Shown here piece after piece: positions 37,773 through 47,810 of a DNA stretch of 64,000 nucleotides; within the stretch, counting starts at the first letter, position 1; each line of letters begins with the position of its first letter. The stretch comes from Georgenia_B sunbinii (GTDB lineage Bacteria; Actinomycetota; Actinomycetes; Actinomycetales; Actinomycetaceae): the NCBI RefSeq assembly GCF_036421855.1, contig NZ_JAZGOK010000013.1, one strand, 5' to 3'. The notes under the pieces are model-generated. The model saw only the letters and a program-made list of their open reading frames with translations, made no database searches and was not told the DNA's origin. A program made the translations under genes and the position numbers.

Positions 37773-38760
37773 CGTTCTCCTCCGAACGGTCACGCAGTGT
37801 TCGTCGGCTCGGTCGCCCCGTGCCCGACGACGGCGTAGCGGGCAGTCCCGGCCCGTCGTCCCCAGCCCGCCGCGCCCCGTCGGGCCAGACGCCGACGTGG
37901 TCGGTCTCCAGCGCCAGGCGTACCCGGTCGCGCAGCTCGAGCGCGGAGACGAACTCCTCGGGCAGCTGCAGCCGTCCGGCACGGTCCATGACCGCGAACT
38001 CCTCGGCGACGTGCACCTCCGTCCCGGTGTGGTCGACCTCGGTGCGGCGCAGCACCTCGGTGGACGTCCGGCCGTCACGGATCTGGACCGTGCGCCGCAC
38101 GTGCTCGGAGACGGTCGGGTCGTGGGTGACGATGAGCACGGTGACACCGAGCCGCTCCGACGCCGAGCGCAGGGCGTCGAGCACCTCGGCACTGGTGGCG
38201 TCGTCGAGCTCGCCGGTGGGCTCGTCGGCGAGCAGCACCCGCGGCGAGTTCGCCAGCGCCACCGCGATCGCGGTCCGCTGCTGCTCGCCGCCGCTCAGCT
38301 GCTCCGGGCGGCGGTCGCGGCAGTGCTCGATCCCGAGGACCTCGAGCAGCTCGTCCACCCGCGCGGCCCGCGCTGCGGCCCCGGCGAGGACGAGCGGTAC
38401 CGCGATGTTCTGCGCCGCGGTGAGGTAGGGCAGCAGGTTCCGTGAAGTCTGCTGCCACACGAAGCCCACGGTGTGGCGCTGGAACCGCACCCGTGCCGCC
38501 CGACTCATGGTGCCGAGGTCGGTGCCGGCGACGATCGCCGAGCCCCCGGTCGGCCGGTCCAGCCCGGAGAGGATCGAGAGCAGCGTCGACTTCCCCGAGC
38601 CGGAGGCGCCGACGATCGCGACGACGTCGCCACGGTCGACCCGCAGCGTGAGTCCCTGCAGCGCCTGTACCTCCACCCCCTCGGTGGAGAAGATCCGCAC
38701 GAGGTCCTGGCAGACGATGTCGGGCCCGTCCCCGGCCACCGCCGGTGCTGTCGTGGTCAT
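37765..38760 (-). CDS. ABC transporter ATPase with C-terminal AbrB-like segment
   Basis: 331 residues. Residues 1-235 are a MacB-type ATPase: Walker A GASGSGKST, LSGGEQQRTAIAVAL, VLLADEPTGELDD, VTHDP. The remaining roughly 95 residues are unusual: AVMDRAGRLQLPEEFVSALE then LRDRVRLALETD resembles a SpoVT/AbrB swapped-hairpin unit (GR-hydrophobic-P-x-E...). A poorly conserved basic tail follows. ATG 38760 is seven bases after the permease stop; ATG 38781 inside the permease gene is possible but has no ribosome-binding site at the right distance. Pairs with the downstream ATPase, so the two permeases may each have one. Confidence 0.88.
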   Translation of the reverse strand: MTTTAPAVAGDGPDIVCQDLVRIFSTEGVEVQALQGLTLRVDRGDVVAIVGASGSGKSTLLSILSGLDRPTGGSAIVAGTDLGTMSRAARVRFQRHTVGFVWQQTSRNLLPYLTAAQNIAVPLVLAGAAARAARVDELLEVLGIEHCRDRRPEQLSGGEQQRTAIAVALANSPRVLLADEPTGELDDATSAEVLDALRSASERLGVTVLIVTHDPTVSEHVRRTVQIRDGRTSTEVLRRTEVDHTGTEVHVAEEFAVMDRAGRLQLPEEFVSALELRDRVRLALETDHVGVWPDGARRAGDDGPGLPATPSSGTGRPSRRTLRDRSEENDG

Positions 38761-38767
38761 GTCGGCC

Positions 38768-41617
38768 TCATCTCTCCTCACCCATCCGCAGCTCGGTGGC
38801 CGTGTCGGCCCGGCTGCTCATCATGGTGGACACCGCGATCGCGAGCGCGGTCGCCACCGCTACCCCACCGAGCACCCCGCCGATGACCAGCGGGTCGAGC
38901 ACGAGCGCCGGCTGCTCCTCGCCGCCGGTGAGCGCACGCAGGTCCATCGCGCCGAGCACCACCCACGGCACGACGACGCCGAGCACCCCACCGGCGATGA
39001 CGGCGACGACGGCGAGCGGGCCCAGCTCCCACGCGACGACCCCGCGGGCCTGGCGTCGGTCCAGCCCGAGGGTGCGCAGCACGGCCAGCAGCCGGGAACG
39101 CACCGGGGCACCGAGCAGCTGGGTCATGACCACCGCGACGAGCACGAGCAGCACGCTGAGCACGACGGCGACCGTGATCGCGGCGTTCATCCCGCCGGCC
39201 ATCGGGGAGGCGAGGAAGTTGCTCGCGTCCCCGGCCGGGTTCTGCGCCTTGGCGACCGGCTCGACGTCCCGGATCCGCTCGAGCACGGCGGTCGGGTCCT
39301 CGCCGTCGGCGACATCGACGAGCAGCGTCCGCGCGAGCGGGTCGCGGCCACCGGCGGCCGCGAACGCGGCGCGGTCGACGGCGACGAACTCGCTGCCCGT
39401 ACCGGTGCCGGCCAGCGCGTCCACGGTGGCGACGACACGCAGCGTCACGCTTGCGCCGGCGGTCAGCGACAGCTCGCTGCCGACCTCGGCCCCGATCGCG
39501 TCCGCGGTGGCGGTGGCGAGCACCGCCGGGACCGGCGCGGCCGCGTCGCCGTCGGTACCCGCTCCGACCAGCTCATCGGGCAGCTGGTCGATCCCGACGC
39601 CCTCGCGCTGGACGTCCCGCAGCGCGTCCGGGTCGACGAGCACGAGGTCGAGGCGCTCGCCGGCAGCTCTGACGGTGCCGCCGTCGGCCACCGCGGTGGT
39701 GTGCTCGACACCAGGGATGGCCTCGACCGCGGTGACCTTCTCGGCGTCGAACACCGGCCCGGTGAGCCGCAGGTCGGCGCCCACGCTCTGCCACGCGGTG
39801 GTCTGCACTCCCGTGCTGACGGTCGAGGAGAGCACGGCGGAGAACACCGCGACCGACACCCCGATGACGAGCGCGATCGCGGGCACCAGCCCCCCGGCCG
39901 GCTCGCGGACCGCTCGAGCAGAACCGAGGAAGGCAGTGACGCCGCGTCGGCGGTGGAGCACACCTGCGAGCGCCCGCACCGGCAACGGGTAGAGCCGCAG
40001 CACGAGCACGCAGGTCGAGACCGCCAGCAGGAGCGGCGCCGCCGTGAGAAGGACGTCGGTCTGCCCCTCGCCCGGCTCGACGCCGCGCTGGCGCAGCAGC
40101 ACCAGGGCCGCGGCGGTGGCCCCGAGGACGACGACCTCGACGATCCACCGCCACCGGCTGCGCTGCGTGCCGAGGTCGGCGCGACCCTCGCGCAGTCCGC
40201 GAGGTGAGGTGGCGGCAGCGAGCATGACGGCCGGCGCCACGGCGACGAGACCGGTGAGGACGAGGTCCGACGGCGAGGTGCGGCCGGGCAGCAAGGCGAT
40301 GGCGCCGGCGGCGCCGAGGGCAGCGGCCGGCACCCCGATGGCGAGCCCCTCGAGGGCGAGCATGCTGCGCAGCTGTCCACCGGAGCCGCCGCGCGCGGAC
40401 AGCAGCGCGAGCGCGGAGCGGCGCCGGGAAACGAGCAGGGTAGCGCCGAGGAAGAACACCGCCAGCGTGACGCCGAGCGGCCCGGCGGCGACGATCGCCA
40501 GCACCGTCGAGGTCACCGCCTGCTGCTGCTGGATGCGGTCGAGGACGTCGCCCAGCCCGGTGGCGAACCGGACCTCTACCTCGCCGCCACCCCCTGGCAT
40601 CGGCGCCGGCCCGTCGGTCGCCCCGTCCTGCGGACCGGCAGCGCTGCTGCCCAGCGGCTGGGGCGCGGTGAAGTTGACGACCTGCGCCGCGGCGCTGGTG
40701 ACGTCCGCGGCGGACAGCTCCTCGACGTCGAGCGGGTACCACACCTGCGTGGAGAAGGTCATCGGCACGGAGTCCGCGGGGAACCAGCCGCTCCACGTCG
40801 GATTCATGTAGGCCGCGGCGTGCCCGGAGGTACCGAGGTTGAGGTCGTCGATGATGTACGGCTCGGCCGAGAACGGGTTGTGCACCCAGTAGCCGGAGTC
40901 GAGGTCGTCCGCCTCGAAGGTGCCGGTGAGCAGCAGCGGCATCGGGTGGCCGGCCGCCTGCCGCTCGGTGCCGACCTCCCACTCGAGCTCCTCGGCCGCC
41001 GGCGCGGAGAGCGCGACCTCGAAGGGGCCCATCGCCGCCACGGCCGCGGCTTCGAGCTCGGCGTAGTCGTCGGCCATGAGCTCGCCACGTTCGGCGTCGG
41101 TCAGGTCGGCGAACGGGTCGAGCAGCACCGGGGCGTCCGGCCACTCGCCGTCGACGAGCGTGACGTCGTCCTCGAGCTGCGGCTCGACCTTGAGACTGAC
41201 GTCCTGCCTCCCGATCGCGGCGCCCTCGGGCACGACGAGCTGCAGCCGCGAGGTCATCACCCAGAACCGCGGGTCGCCGAGCATGCTCCGCAGCGGCTGC
41301 GGCTGCTCGGCGCGCAGCTCCTCCAGCGCCACGTGGATGCCACCGACGTTCTCCTCGACCGCCGGCTCGAACGGGGTGCTGCCCGGCTCGGGGATCTCGA
41401 ACGACGGCCACATGCTGGGAAGAACGCCGACGAGGTCGCGGTCGAGGGCGCTGGCACCGGCGATCTCGTGGGTGGTCTGGCGGTCGTCGACGTCGGCGAG
41501 CAGCCGGGGCCAGGCGGTGACGACACCGGCGACGAGCAGCACGAGCAGCACGAGCGCGACCGGCACCGAGCGGTGCGCGGCGGCCTGCCGGCGGGTGAGC
41601 CGGAGCAGTCCCCTCAT
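38768..41617 (-). CDS. FtsX-like permease of ABC transporter
   Basis: 949 residues. One N-terminal helix (ALVLLVLLVAGVVTAW, from about residue 21), a large extracytoplasmic domain to about residue 365, then a first FtsX helical bundle (AVTSTVLAIVAAGPLGVTLA and following). A second extracytoplasmic domain and a C-terminal FtsX bundle (TVAVVLSVLLVLVAVVMTQL, RLLAVLRTLGLDRRQARGVV) complete it. The tandem arrangement is that of long actinobacterial MacB-like permeases. The ATG overlaps the stop of the upstream permease (ATGA), so the two are coupled and probably form a heterodimer. Substrate unknown. Confidence 0.9.
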   Translation of the reverse strand: MRGLLRLTRRQAAAHRSVPVALVLLVLLVAGVVTAWPRLLADVDDRQTTHEIAGASALDRDLVGVLPSMWPSFEIPEPGSTPFEPAVEENVGGIHVALEELRAEQPQPLRSMLGDPRFWVMTSRLQLVVPEGAAIGRQDVSLKVEPQLEDDVTLVDGEWPDAPVLLDPFADLTDAERGELMADDYAELEAAAVAAMGPFEVALSAPAAEELEWEVGTERQAAGHPMPLLLTGTFEADDLDSGYWVHNPFSAEPYIIDDLNLGTSGHAAAYMNPTWSGWFPADSVPMTFSTQVWYPLDVEELSAADVTSAAAQVVNFTAPQPLGSSAAGPQDGATDGPAPMPGGGGEVEVRFATGLGDVLDRIQQQQAVTSTVLAIVAAGPLGVTLAVFFLGATLLVSRRRSALALLSARGGSGGQLRSMLALEGLAIGVPAAALGAAGAIALLPGRTSPSDLVLTGLVAVAPAVMLAAATSPRGLREGRADLGTQRSRWRWIVEVVVLGATAAALVLLRQRGVEPGEGQTDVLLTAAPLLLAVSTCVLVLRLYPLPVRALAGVLHRRRGVTAFLGSARAVREPAGGLVPAIALVIGVSVAVFSAVLSSTVSTGVQTTAWQSVGADLRLTGPVFDAEKVTAVEAIPGVEHTTAVADGGTVRAAGERLDLVLVDPDALRDVQREGVGIDQLPDELVGAGTDGDAAAPVPAVLATATADAIGAEVGSELSLTAGASVTLRVVATVDALAGTGTGSEFVAVDRAAFAAAGGRDPLARTLLVDVADGEDPTAVLERIRDVEPVAKAQNPAGDASNFLASPMAGGMNAAITVAVVLSVLLVLVAVVMTQLLGAPVRSRLLAVLRTLGLDRRQARGVVAWELGPLAVVAVIAGGVLGVVVPWVVLGAMDLRALTGGEEQPALVLDPLVIGGVLGGVAVATALAIAVSTMMSSRADTATELRMGEER

Positions 41618-44600
41618 CGGACCTCCTCCCGGTACTCGGCGTCCAGCGCCTGCGCCCGCACCCGGGCGGCGACGACGACGGCGACGACGACGAGTCCGGC
41701 GGCGAGCACGGCGAGCAGCAGGAGCGCGGGCGCGAGCTCGAGGTGGCGGCCCAGCGGGAGCGCGGTGGACTCGGTGGCGGCGGCCCGCGCGAGGGTCGGC
41801 ACGAGCAGCGCCGCGGCGGCCCAGCCCGCAGCCACGCCGAGCGCGGCCCCGAGCGCGCCGACGCCGAGCAGCTCGGCCGAGCGGGACCGTGCCTGGCGCC
41901 CGGGCGGCAGGCCGAGCGCACGCAGCACCATGACCTCGTTGCGACGCTCCCGCGCGAGGGCGAGGGCGACCGCCGCGACGCCGGTGAGCGCCAGCAGCAC
42001 CGCGCCGGCGGCGGTGATCCAGAAGGTCTCGCGCACCGAGGCAGCGGAGTCGGTGAGGTCGTCCCCGGCGACGTCGGTCACGGCCTGCGGGCCGCCGACC
42101 GTCCGAGCGGCGTCGGCGACCTCACGTGCGGCGGCAACGTCACCGGCGAGCCCCGGCTCGAGGGTGAGCCACACGTCGCCCGGCAGCAGCACGCTGTCCT
42201 GCTCCCCGAGCAGGTACCTGCTGAGCGCGCCGAGGTCGAGCAGCACGGCGTCCGCCTCGAGCCCGCCCGGGACCGCGGGAACGATGTCGCTGACCGTGAC
42301 GGCGATGCTCGCTCCGCGCAGGTGCACGGTGGCGCGGTCGCCGGCACCGAGGTCGGCAGTCGTCGCGAGGTGCTCGCTGAGGACCGCCGGGACCTGCGCC
42401 GGTGGCGGCTCGGGGACCAGCCGCAGCAGGAGTGCGGGGTCGGGCAGCTGCCAGTCGTAGCGGACGGTGCCCGTGACACCGATGCTGCCGGCCGGCTCGA
42501 GCTCGGTGGCCGCGGGCTCGGCAACCCGCGCCCAGGCGGCGTCGCCCAGCGCGAGGTCCGCGCCGTCGGCCGTCACCGAGCGCACCTCGTAGGAGAGCTC
42601 GGTGTCGACCTGGTAGCGCTGGAGGCCGACGTCGAGCGCGACCACCCGGTACTCGTCCGGCCCCGGCAGCGTGACGCGCAAGGTGTGCTCGGCGGGCTCC
42701 GGACCGACGTCGGGGCCGCCGGTGCCTTCCGGTTGGACGGTGAGCGGGTCGGCGGTGAGCATGCTCGGTGCGCCGTCCCCGTCGAGCACCCAGAGCGTCG
42801 TACGCAGCTCGGTCGTCCCCCGCCGGGCGGACTCGGCGCCGGCCGCGACCATCTCCTCGACCTCCGCCTCGGTCAATCCTTCGCTGAGGAGGTACTCACG
42901 CTCCGACTGGCGCGACTCCTCCTCGGCCGCGAGTGCCTCGGGAGTGGTCGCCACCTGCGCCCGGACCGTGAGCTCGAGCGTCTCGGTGCCGGCGGGCACG
43001 ACGATCCCGGCACCGGCCTCTGGCGCGAGCCCGGCGCCGGCGGCACCGAGCCCGCTCCGCTCCGGGACCCGCATGACCTCCGTGAGCCGCGCGGTGTCCA
43101 GCGCGGTCACCGCCACCGGCAGCTCGCCGAAGGTCCCGCTGCCGCGCAGCACCACCCCCGCGCCCTCGACGCCGGCCAGCCCGGCGTAGGGCAGCGCGGA
43201 CACGGACTGCGGCTGGGCGAGACGCGAGGTCGCGCCGGTGGGGACCGTCACCCGGACATCGGTGCCGACCGCGAGCGCCGACACCTGCTCGCGCTGGGTG
43301 ACGGTGGCACCGGCGAACGACGACGCGACCGTGGTCGCCGCCGCCGCGAGCACGACGAGCACGAGCGGGACGGCGTAGGCCCGCACCCGCCGCGAGACTT
43401 GCCGGGCCGCCAGCACCCCGGCCAGCCCGCGGGACCGTGCCCGGGTCGCGGCCACCACCTGCGTGAGCGGCCCGAGCAGCACGAGGGCGAGCATCGCGAG
43501 CGCGCCCAGCACCGCACCGAGGGAGACGACGGCGAGGACGTCGGCCTGGGTGGTGCCGTCATCGGCCGTGATGAGGGGGCTGCCGTGCCGCAGCAGCTGC
43601 CAGGACGAGAGCACCGCGGCGGCCGCAGCCAGCGCGACGCTCCCGACGGCGGCGGCGCTCTGCAGCCGGCCGGACCGGTCGGCGACCAGCCGGCGGGCGA
43701 CCGCCCGGGCCTGCAGCCCGGCGACCACCGTGCCACCGGCGAGCGCCAGGACCGCGACGACGGCCCCGACGGCGAGGACGAGCCCGCGCTCCGCTGCCCC
43801 GCCGTCGAGCCGGCCGACGACGACGAGCGCCACCGCGGTCCCCAGGGCTGCCCCGAGCACCGAGACGACGGCGATCTCGGCGCCCGACCACAGCGTCACC
43901 TGGCGCGGGTGGGCGCCTCGCGCCACGAGGATCTCCACCTCCCGCGAACGTGCCAGCCCCAGCAGGCGCACGACCTGGACGAGCGCGACGAGGGAGATGA
44001 TCGCGAGCAGCGCGACCGGCACGAGGCCGACGGCCGCCGCGGTGCTGGTGGCCAGCTCGAGCTCGGCCAGCGTCTGGGCGAGCGTGCCCTCGATCGTCAG
44101 GCCGCGCACGGCGACGGCGTTGTCGAGCGCGTGGTCGAGCTCGGCCATGCCGGCCTGCAGCCCGGGCAGGTCGGCCACGCTGAGGTCGGCGGCGCGCGGG
44201 TAGATCGTCCAGCGGACGAAGGGGGCGGGATCGACGTCGGTGATCGTCTCGGCCCCGGTGAGGAGCGGGCCGTAGGTGGTGCCGTCGGCGCCGGCCGCGA
44301 CCATCGGGTCGGCGAACCACGCACGAGCCTCGGGGTCCAGCGCCTGCCACGTGCCGCTGACCGTGAGGGTGGTGTCCCGGAGGGTGAGCACGGTCCCCGG
44401 CTCGAGGCCGGAGTCTGCGGCGCTCTGCTCGGGCACGAGCACCTCGCCGGCGCCGGGCAGGTCACCGGTGACCGTGATGTCGGCCGGGTCCGCGGGCAGC
44501 TCGCCGAGGACCACCCGTACCTGCACCGGCTCGGCCTCGCCGCCGGCGCCGCCGTCAGCGCCGGCGACCGTGGCCGACGCCGGCTCGGTACGCAGGGCAC

Positions 44601-44883
44601 GAGCGACGTCGAGCTCGGTCCCGCCGAGGTGCCGGGCGACGGCGGCGCGCAGGGCCGCGTCCTGAGCCGGGGCGTCCTCAGCGATCCGGGTCTGCACCTG
44701 GATCCCGGCGGCGGTGGGTGCGGCGTCCTCGAGGGTGTCGTGCACCGTCGCGACGCTCGCGGCCCGGGTGTAGCCGATGCTGCCGGCGAGGACCGCCGCG
44801 ACGCAGGTGACGAGGATGAGCAGCGTCAGCAGCGTCCCCGCCTGCGCGCGGGCTCGGCGCAGCAGGAGACCAGGCACCCTCAT
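41614..44883 (-). CDS. FtsX-like permease of ABC transporter
   Basis: 1,089 residues. N-terminal helix LLTLLILVTCVAAVLAGSIG (residues 17-36), an extracytoplasmic domain to about residue 280, then FtsX helices (VGLVPVALLAIISLVALVQV; ARSREVEILVARGAHPRQVT is the cytoplasmic loop) and several more membrane segments. A second extracytoplasmic domain and a C-terminal FtsX bundle with ALARERRNEVMVLRALGLPP follow. ATG 44883 has AAGGAGAA upstream, only 36 bp after the peptide-transporter ATPase gene. It may therefore be the continuation of that operon. Partner of the next permease. Confidence 0.9.
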   Translation of the reverse strand: MRVPGLLLRRARAQAGTLLTLLILVTCVAAVLAGSIGYTRAASVATVHDTLEDAAPTAAGIQVQTRIAEDAPAQDAALRAAVARHLGGTELDVARALRTEPASATVAGADGGAGGEAEPVQVRVVLGELPADPADITVTGDLPGAGEVLVPEQSAADSGLEPGTVLTLRDTTLTVSGTWQALDPEARAWFADPMVAAGADGTTYGPLLTGAETITDVDPAPFVRWTIYPRAADLSVADLPGLQAGMAELDHALDNAVAVRGLTIEGTLAQTLAELELATSTAAAVGLVPVALLAIISLVALVQVVRLLGLARSREVEILVARGAHPRQVTLWSGAEIAVVSVLGAALGTAVALVVVGRLDGGAAERGLVLAVGAVVAVLALAGGTVVAGLQARAVARRLVADRSGRLQSAAAVGSVALAAAAAVLSSWQLLRHGSPLITADDGTTQADVLAVVSLGAVLGALAMLALVLLGPLTQVVAATRARSRGLAGVLAARQVSRRVRAYAVPLVLVVLAAAATTVASSFAGATVTQREQVSALAVGTDVRVTVPTGATSRLAQPQSVSALPYAGLAGVEGAGVVLRGSGTFGELPVAVTALDTARLTEVMRVPERSGLGAAGAGLAPEAGAGIVVPAGTETLELTVRAQVATTPEALAAEEESRQSEREYLLSEGLTEAEVEEMVAAGAESARRGTTELRTTLWVLDGDGAPSMLTADPLTVQPEGTGGPDVGPEPAEHTLRVTLPGPDEYRVVALDVGLQRYQVDTELSYEVRSVTADGADLALGDAAWARVAEPAATELEPAGSIGVTGTVRYDWQLPDPALLLRLVPEPPPAQVPAVLSEHLATTADLGAGDRATVHLRGASIAVTVSDIVPAVPGGLEADAVLLDLGALSRYLLGEQDSVLLPGDVWLTLEPGLAGDVAAAREVADAARTVGGPQAVTDVAGDDLTDSAASVRETFWITAAGAVLLALTGVAAVALALARERRNEVMVLRALGLPPGRQARSRSAELLGVGALGAALGVAAGWAAAALLVPTLARAAATESTALPLGRHLELAPALLLLAVLAAGLVVVAVVVAARVRAQALDAEYREEVR

Positions 44884-44919
44884 CGCGGCTGTTCTCCTTC
44901 CCGCCCGTCGATCGGAGAG

Positions 44920-46716
44920 CTACTCGCGCGTGGACCCGTCGAGCGGGCCGGCGCCGATCGTCCCCTCGTCCACCGTCGCTCCCGTGGTGGCGTCCGGGTC
45001 GAGCTGCAGCTCGGTGATCTCCTCCCCGAAGGACTGCAGGAGGGCGTGGCGCTCCTCGCGGCGGCGGCGCTGCTCACCCGGCTCGGGCACCGGAGCGGCG
45101 GCCAGCAGCCGCTGGGTGTACTCCTCGCGCGGGTGCTGCAGCACGTCCAGCCGGGCGCCCTGCTCGACGATCCTGCCGTTCTGGAGCACGACGACGCGGT
45201 GGGCGAGGAGGTCGACGACGGAGAGGTCGTGCGAGACGAACAGGCAGGCGAAGCGGTAGCGCTGCTGCAGCTCGGTGAACATCGCCAGCACGCTGGCCTG
45301 CACCGACACGTCGAGCGCGGAGGTGGGCTCGTCGGCGACGAGCAGCTCGGGCTCGAGGGTGAGCGCGCGGGCCACCGAGACCCGCTGGCGCTGGCCGCCG
45401 GAGAGCTCGTGCGGGTAGCGGTTGTACACGCTGCGCGGTAGGTGGACGGCGTCGAGCAGCTCGAAGACCTTCTCCTGGCGCGACTTCTTGCTGCCGACCT
45501 TGTGCACGACCATCGGTTCGGAGATGACCTCACCGATGGGCAGCCGCGGGTTGAGGGAGGCGGCCGGGTCCTGGAAGATCACCCCGATCCGCTTGCGCAG
45601 CGCCTTGGCCTCCTTGCGGCGCAGCGCACCGAAGTCCTCGCCGAACATCCGGACCGTGCCACCCACCGCCGGGATGAGCCCGAGCGCGCAGCGGCCGATC
45701 GTCGACTTGCCCGAGCCGGACTCGCCGACGAGACCGACGATCTCGCCCTGGCGGACGTCGAAGGAGACGTCGTCGACCGCGCGGAACGGCGGCTTGCCGG
45801 CCCGCTGGTACTCGATGACGAGGTTCTCCATCGCCAGCGCCGGTGTCTCGTTCTCGGCCACGGGCGGACCGGTCTCCGAGAAGCCGAACTGGGAGCGACC
45901 GCGGCCCAGGTGCGGCACGGCGTCCAGCAGCCGCTTGGTGTAGTCGTGCTTGGGGTGGTTGAGCACCTGGTCGACGGTGCCGGTCTCGACGAGGTCGCCC
46001 TTGAACATCACCGCGACACGGTCGGCCATGTCGGCGACGACGCCCATGTTGTGGGTGATGAGCAGGATGCCGGTGTTGAGCTTCTCCTTCAACGACCGCA
46101 GCAGGTCGAGGATCTCGGCCTGGACGGTGACGTCCAGCGCCGTCGTCGGCTCGTCGGCGATGATCACCGTGGGGTCGCAGCTGATCGCGATGGCGATGAC
46201 CACGCGCTGGCGCTGCCCGCCGGAGAGCTCGTGCGGGTACTGCTTGAGGCGGCGCTCCGGCTCGGGGATGCCGACCATCCGCAGCAGCTCGATGGCGCGC
46301 TCGTCGGCAGCACTGCCGAAGGCGATGCCGTGCAGCTCGAGGGCCTCGGTGAGTTGGGTGCCGATGGTCAGCACCGGGTTGAGCGCCGTCATCGGCTCCT
46401 GGAAGACCATAGCGACATCGTTGCCGCGCATCCGGCGCAAGCCGCGCTCGTCGAGCTTGTCCACCTGCTTGGGGCCGACGGTCACCTGCCCGCCGGTGCG
46501 GGCGTTCTTGGGCAGCAGCCCGAGCGCGGTCATCGAGGTGACCGACTTGCCCGAGCCGGACTCACCGACGAGAGCGACGACCTCACCGGGGTTGACCTCC
46601 AGCGAGATGCCCTTGACGGCGTGGACCGAGCCGAACTCGGTCTTGAAGCGGACGTCTAGGTCGGTGAAGGAGAGGACCGGCCCGTCAGGGCGGGCCTGGT
46701 CGGCGGTGGTGGCCAT
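44920..46716 (-). CDS. Fused double ATPase of a dipeptide/oligopeptide ABC importer (DppD-DppF type)
   Basis: 598 residues containing two complete ATPase domains. First: GESGSGKSVTSMTALGLLPK, YPHELSGGQRQRVVIAIAIS, VIIADEPTTALDVTVQAEIL. Second: GESGSGKSTIGRCALGLIP, YPHELSGGQRQRVSVARALT, LLVADEPTSALDVSVQASVL. Both have the peptide-importer C-terminal zone (HPKHDYTKRLLDAVPHLGRG, HPREEYTQRLLAAAPVPEP). It powers import of peptides through the two permeases encoded upstream. The ATG shares one base with the stop of the preceding permease (TGATG). The last 40 residues are a low-complexity acidic tail. Confidence 0.95.
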   Translation of the reverse strand: MATTADQARPDGPVLSFTDLDVRFKTEFGSVHAVKGISLEVNPGEVVALVGESGSGKSVTSMTALGLLPKNARTGGQVTVGPKQVDKLDERGLRRMRGNDVAMVFQEPMTALNPVLTIGTQLTEALELHGIAFGSAADERAIELLRMVGIPEPERRLKQYPHELSGGQRQRVVIAIAISCDPTVIIADEPTTALDVTVQAEILDLLRSLKEKLNTGILLITHNMGVVADMADRVAVMFKGDLVETGTVDQVLNHPKHDYTKRLLDAVPHLGRGRSQFGFSETGPPVAENETPALAMENLVIEYQRAGKPPFRAVDDVSFDVRQGEIVGLVGESGSGKSTIGRCALGLIPAVGGTVRMFGEDFGALRRKEAKALRKRIGVIFQDPAASLNPRLPIGEVISEPMVVHKVGSKKSRQEKVFELLDAVHLPRSVYNRYPHELSGGQRQRVSVARALTLEPELLVADEPTSALDVSVQASVLAMFTELQQRYRFACLFVSHDLSVVDLLAHRVVVLQNGRIVEQGARLDVLQHPREEYTQRLLAAAPVPEPGEQRRRREERHALLQSFGEEITELQLDPDATTGATVDEGTIGAGPLDGSTRE

Positions 46717-47750
46717 CAGTCCTTGTTCCTGTTCTGCCGGGGGTCGAACGCGTCACGCAGCCCGTCACCGATGAAGTTGACGGACAGCGCGATGCCGAGG
46801 ATGAACAGGCCGGGCCACCAGAACAGCCACGGCCGGGAGTTGAACGAGCTCTGGTAGGTGCTGATGAGCACGCCGAGCGAGGTGTCCGGCGGCTTGACGC
46901 CGAAGCCGAGGAAGGACAGCGAGGTCTCCAGCAGGATCGCCGCGGCGATCGCCAGCGTCGCGGACACGATGATCGTGCCGAGCGTGTTGGGCAGGATGTG
47001 CTTGACGATGATCCGCCACGGGGAGGTGCCCACCGCGCGGGCGGCGGCGACGAACTCTCGCTCGCGCAGCGAGAGGACCTCGCCGCGGACGAGTCGTGCG
47101 AGCCCGGTCCAGGTGACGATGCCGAGCATGAGTGCCAGCGTCCAGATGGTTCCGCTCATCTGGCCGAGGACGGCGGCGAGGACGAGCAGCGGGATGACGA
47201 TGAGCAGGTCGGTCAGTCGCATGAGGACGGCCTCGACCCAGCCGCGGAAGTAGCCGGCGGCAGCACCGATGGCGGTGCCCAGGACCGTGGAGACGATCCC
47301 GACGACGAAGGCGATGATGAGCGAGCGCTGGGTGCCGCGCATGACGAGGGCGAAGAAGTCCTTGCCCGCGTTGTCCTGCCCGAAGGGGTGCTCACCGATC
47401 TGGACGGGCCAGATGCTCAGCGTGGGACGGCCGCCGTCGATGACGGTGCCCGCCAGCGTGTAGCTGTGCTTCCACCAGCCGGGGAACGGGCCCCAGCCGA
47501 TCGAGCTGTAGGCGAGCACCGTGATCAGTGCGAGGACGGTGAGGGACACCATCGCGCCGCGGTGGCGCAGGAAGCGCCGCAGGACGAGCTGCCCCTGGGA
47601 GTAGGACTTGTCGGTCTTGCCGTCGAGGTCCTCCTCGATCGACAGCTTGTCGATGTTCTGCAACGTGCCCGGGTCCATCCCCTGGGCCGCCGGGATGGGG
47701 ACGATGTCCTCGGGCCTCTTCGGGTCCTCGGGCCTCTTGCGATCACTCAT
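46716..47750 (-). CDS. dppC: Peptide ABC transporter permease (DppC type)
   Basis: 344 residues. A cytoplasmic N-terminus of about 65 residues, six predicted helices, and the EAA loop LREREFVAAARAVGTSPWRI followed by IVKHILPNTLGTIIV. This loop contacts the ATPase. The C-terminal FLGFGVKPPDTSLGVLIS is typical of DppC/OppC. It forms the importer with the permease upstream and the double ATPase downstream. The 60-bp gap after the upstream permease contains the ribosome-binding site. Confidence 0.94.
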   Translation of the reverse strand: MSDRKRPEDPKRPEDIVPIPAAQGMDPGTLQNIDKLSIEEDLDGKTDKSYSQGQLVLRRFLRHRGAMVSLTVLALITVLAYSSIGWGPFPGWWKHSYTLAGTVIDGGRPTLSIWPVQIGEHPFGQDNAGKDFFALVMRGTQRSLIIAFVVGIVSTVLGTAIGAAAGYFRGWVEAVLMRLTDLLIVIPLLVLAAVLGQMSGTIWTLALMLGIVTWTGLARLVRGEVLSLREREFVAAARAVGTSPWRIIVKHILPNTLGTIIVSATLAIAAAILLETSLSFLGFGVKPPDTSLGVLISTYQSSFNSRPWLFWWPGLFILGIALSVNFIGDGLRDAFDPRQNRNKD

Positions 47751-47810
47751 GGCTGCCTCCGGCGCGGGCGGTGTGGGCGTGGCGGGTGGTTCGCTGCACT
47801 CTCATCGCGA

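Noticed and set aside
41743..45441. 1,232-residue plus-strand open frame across the FtsX permease genes
   Set aside because: Antisense shadow with no hydrophobic segments or motifs, while the minus strand gives clear permeases and ATPases.
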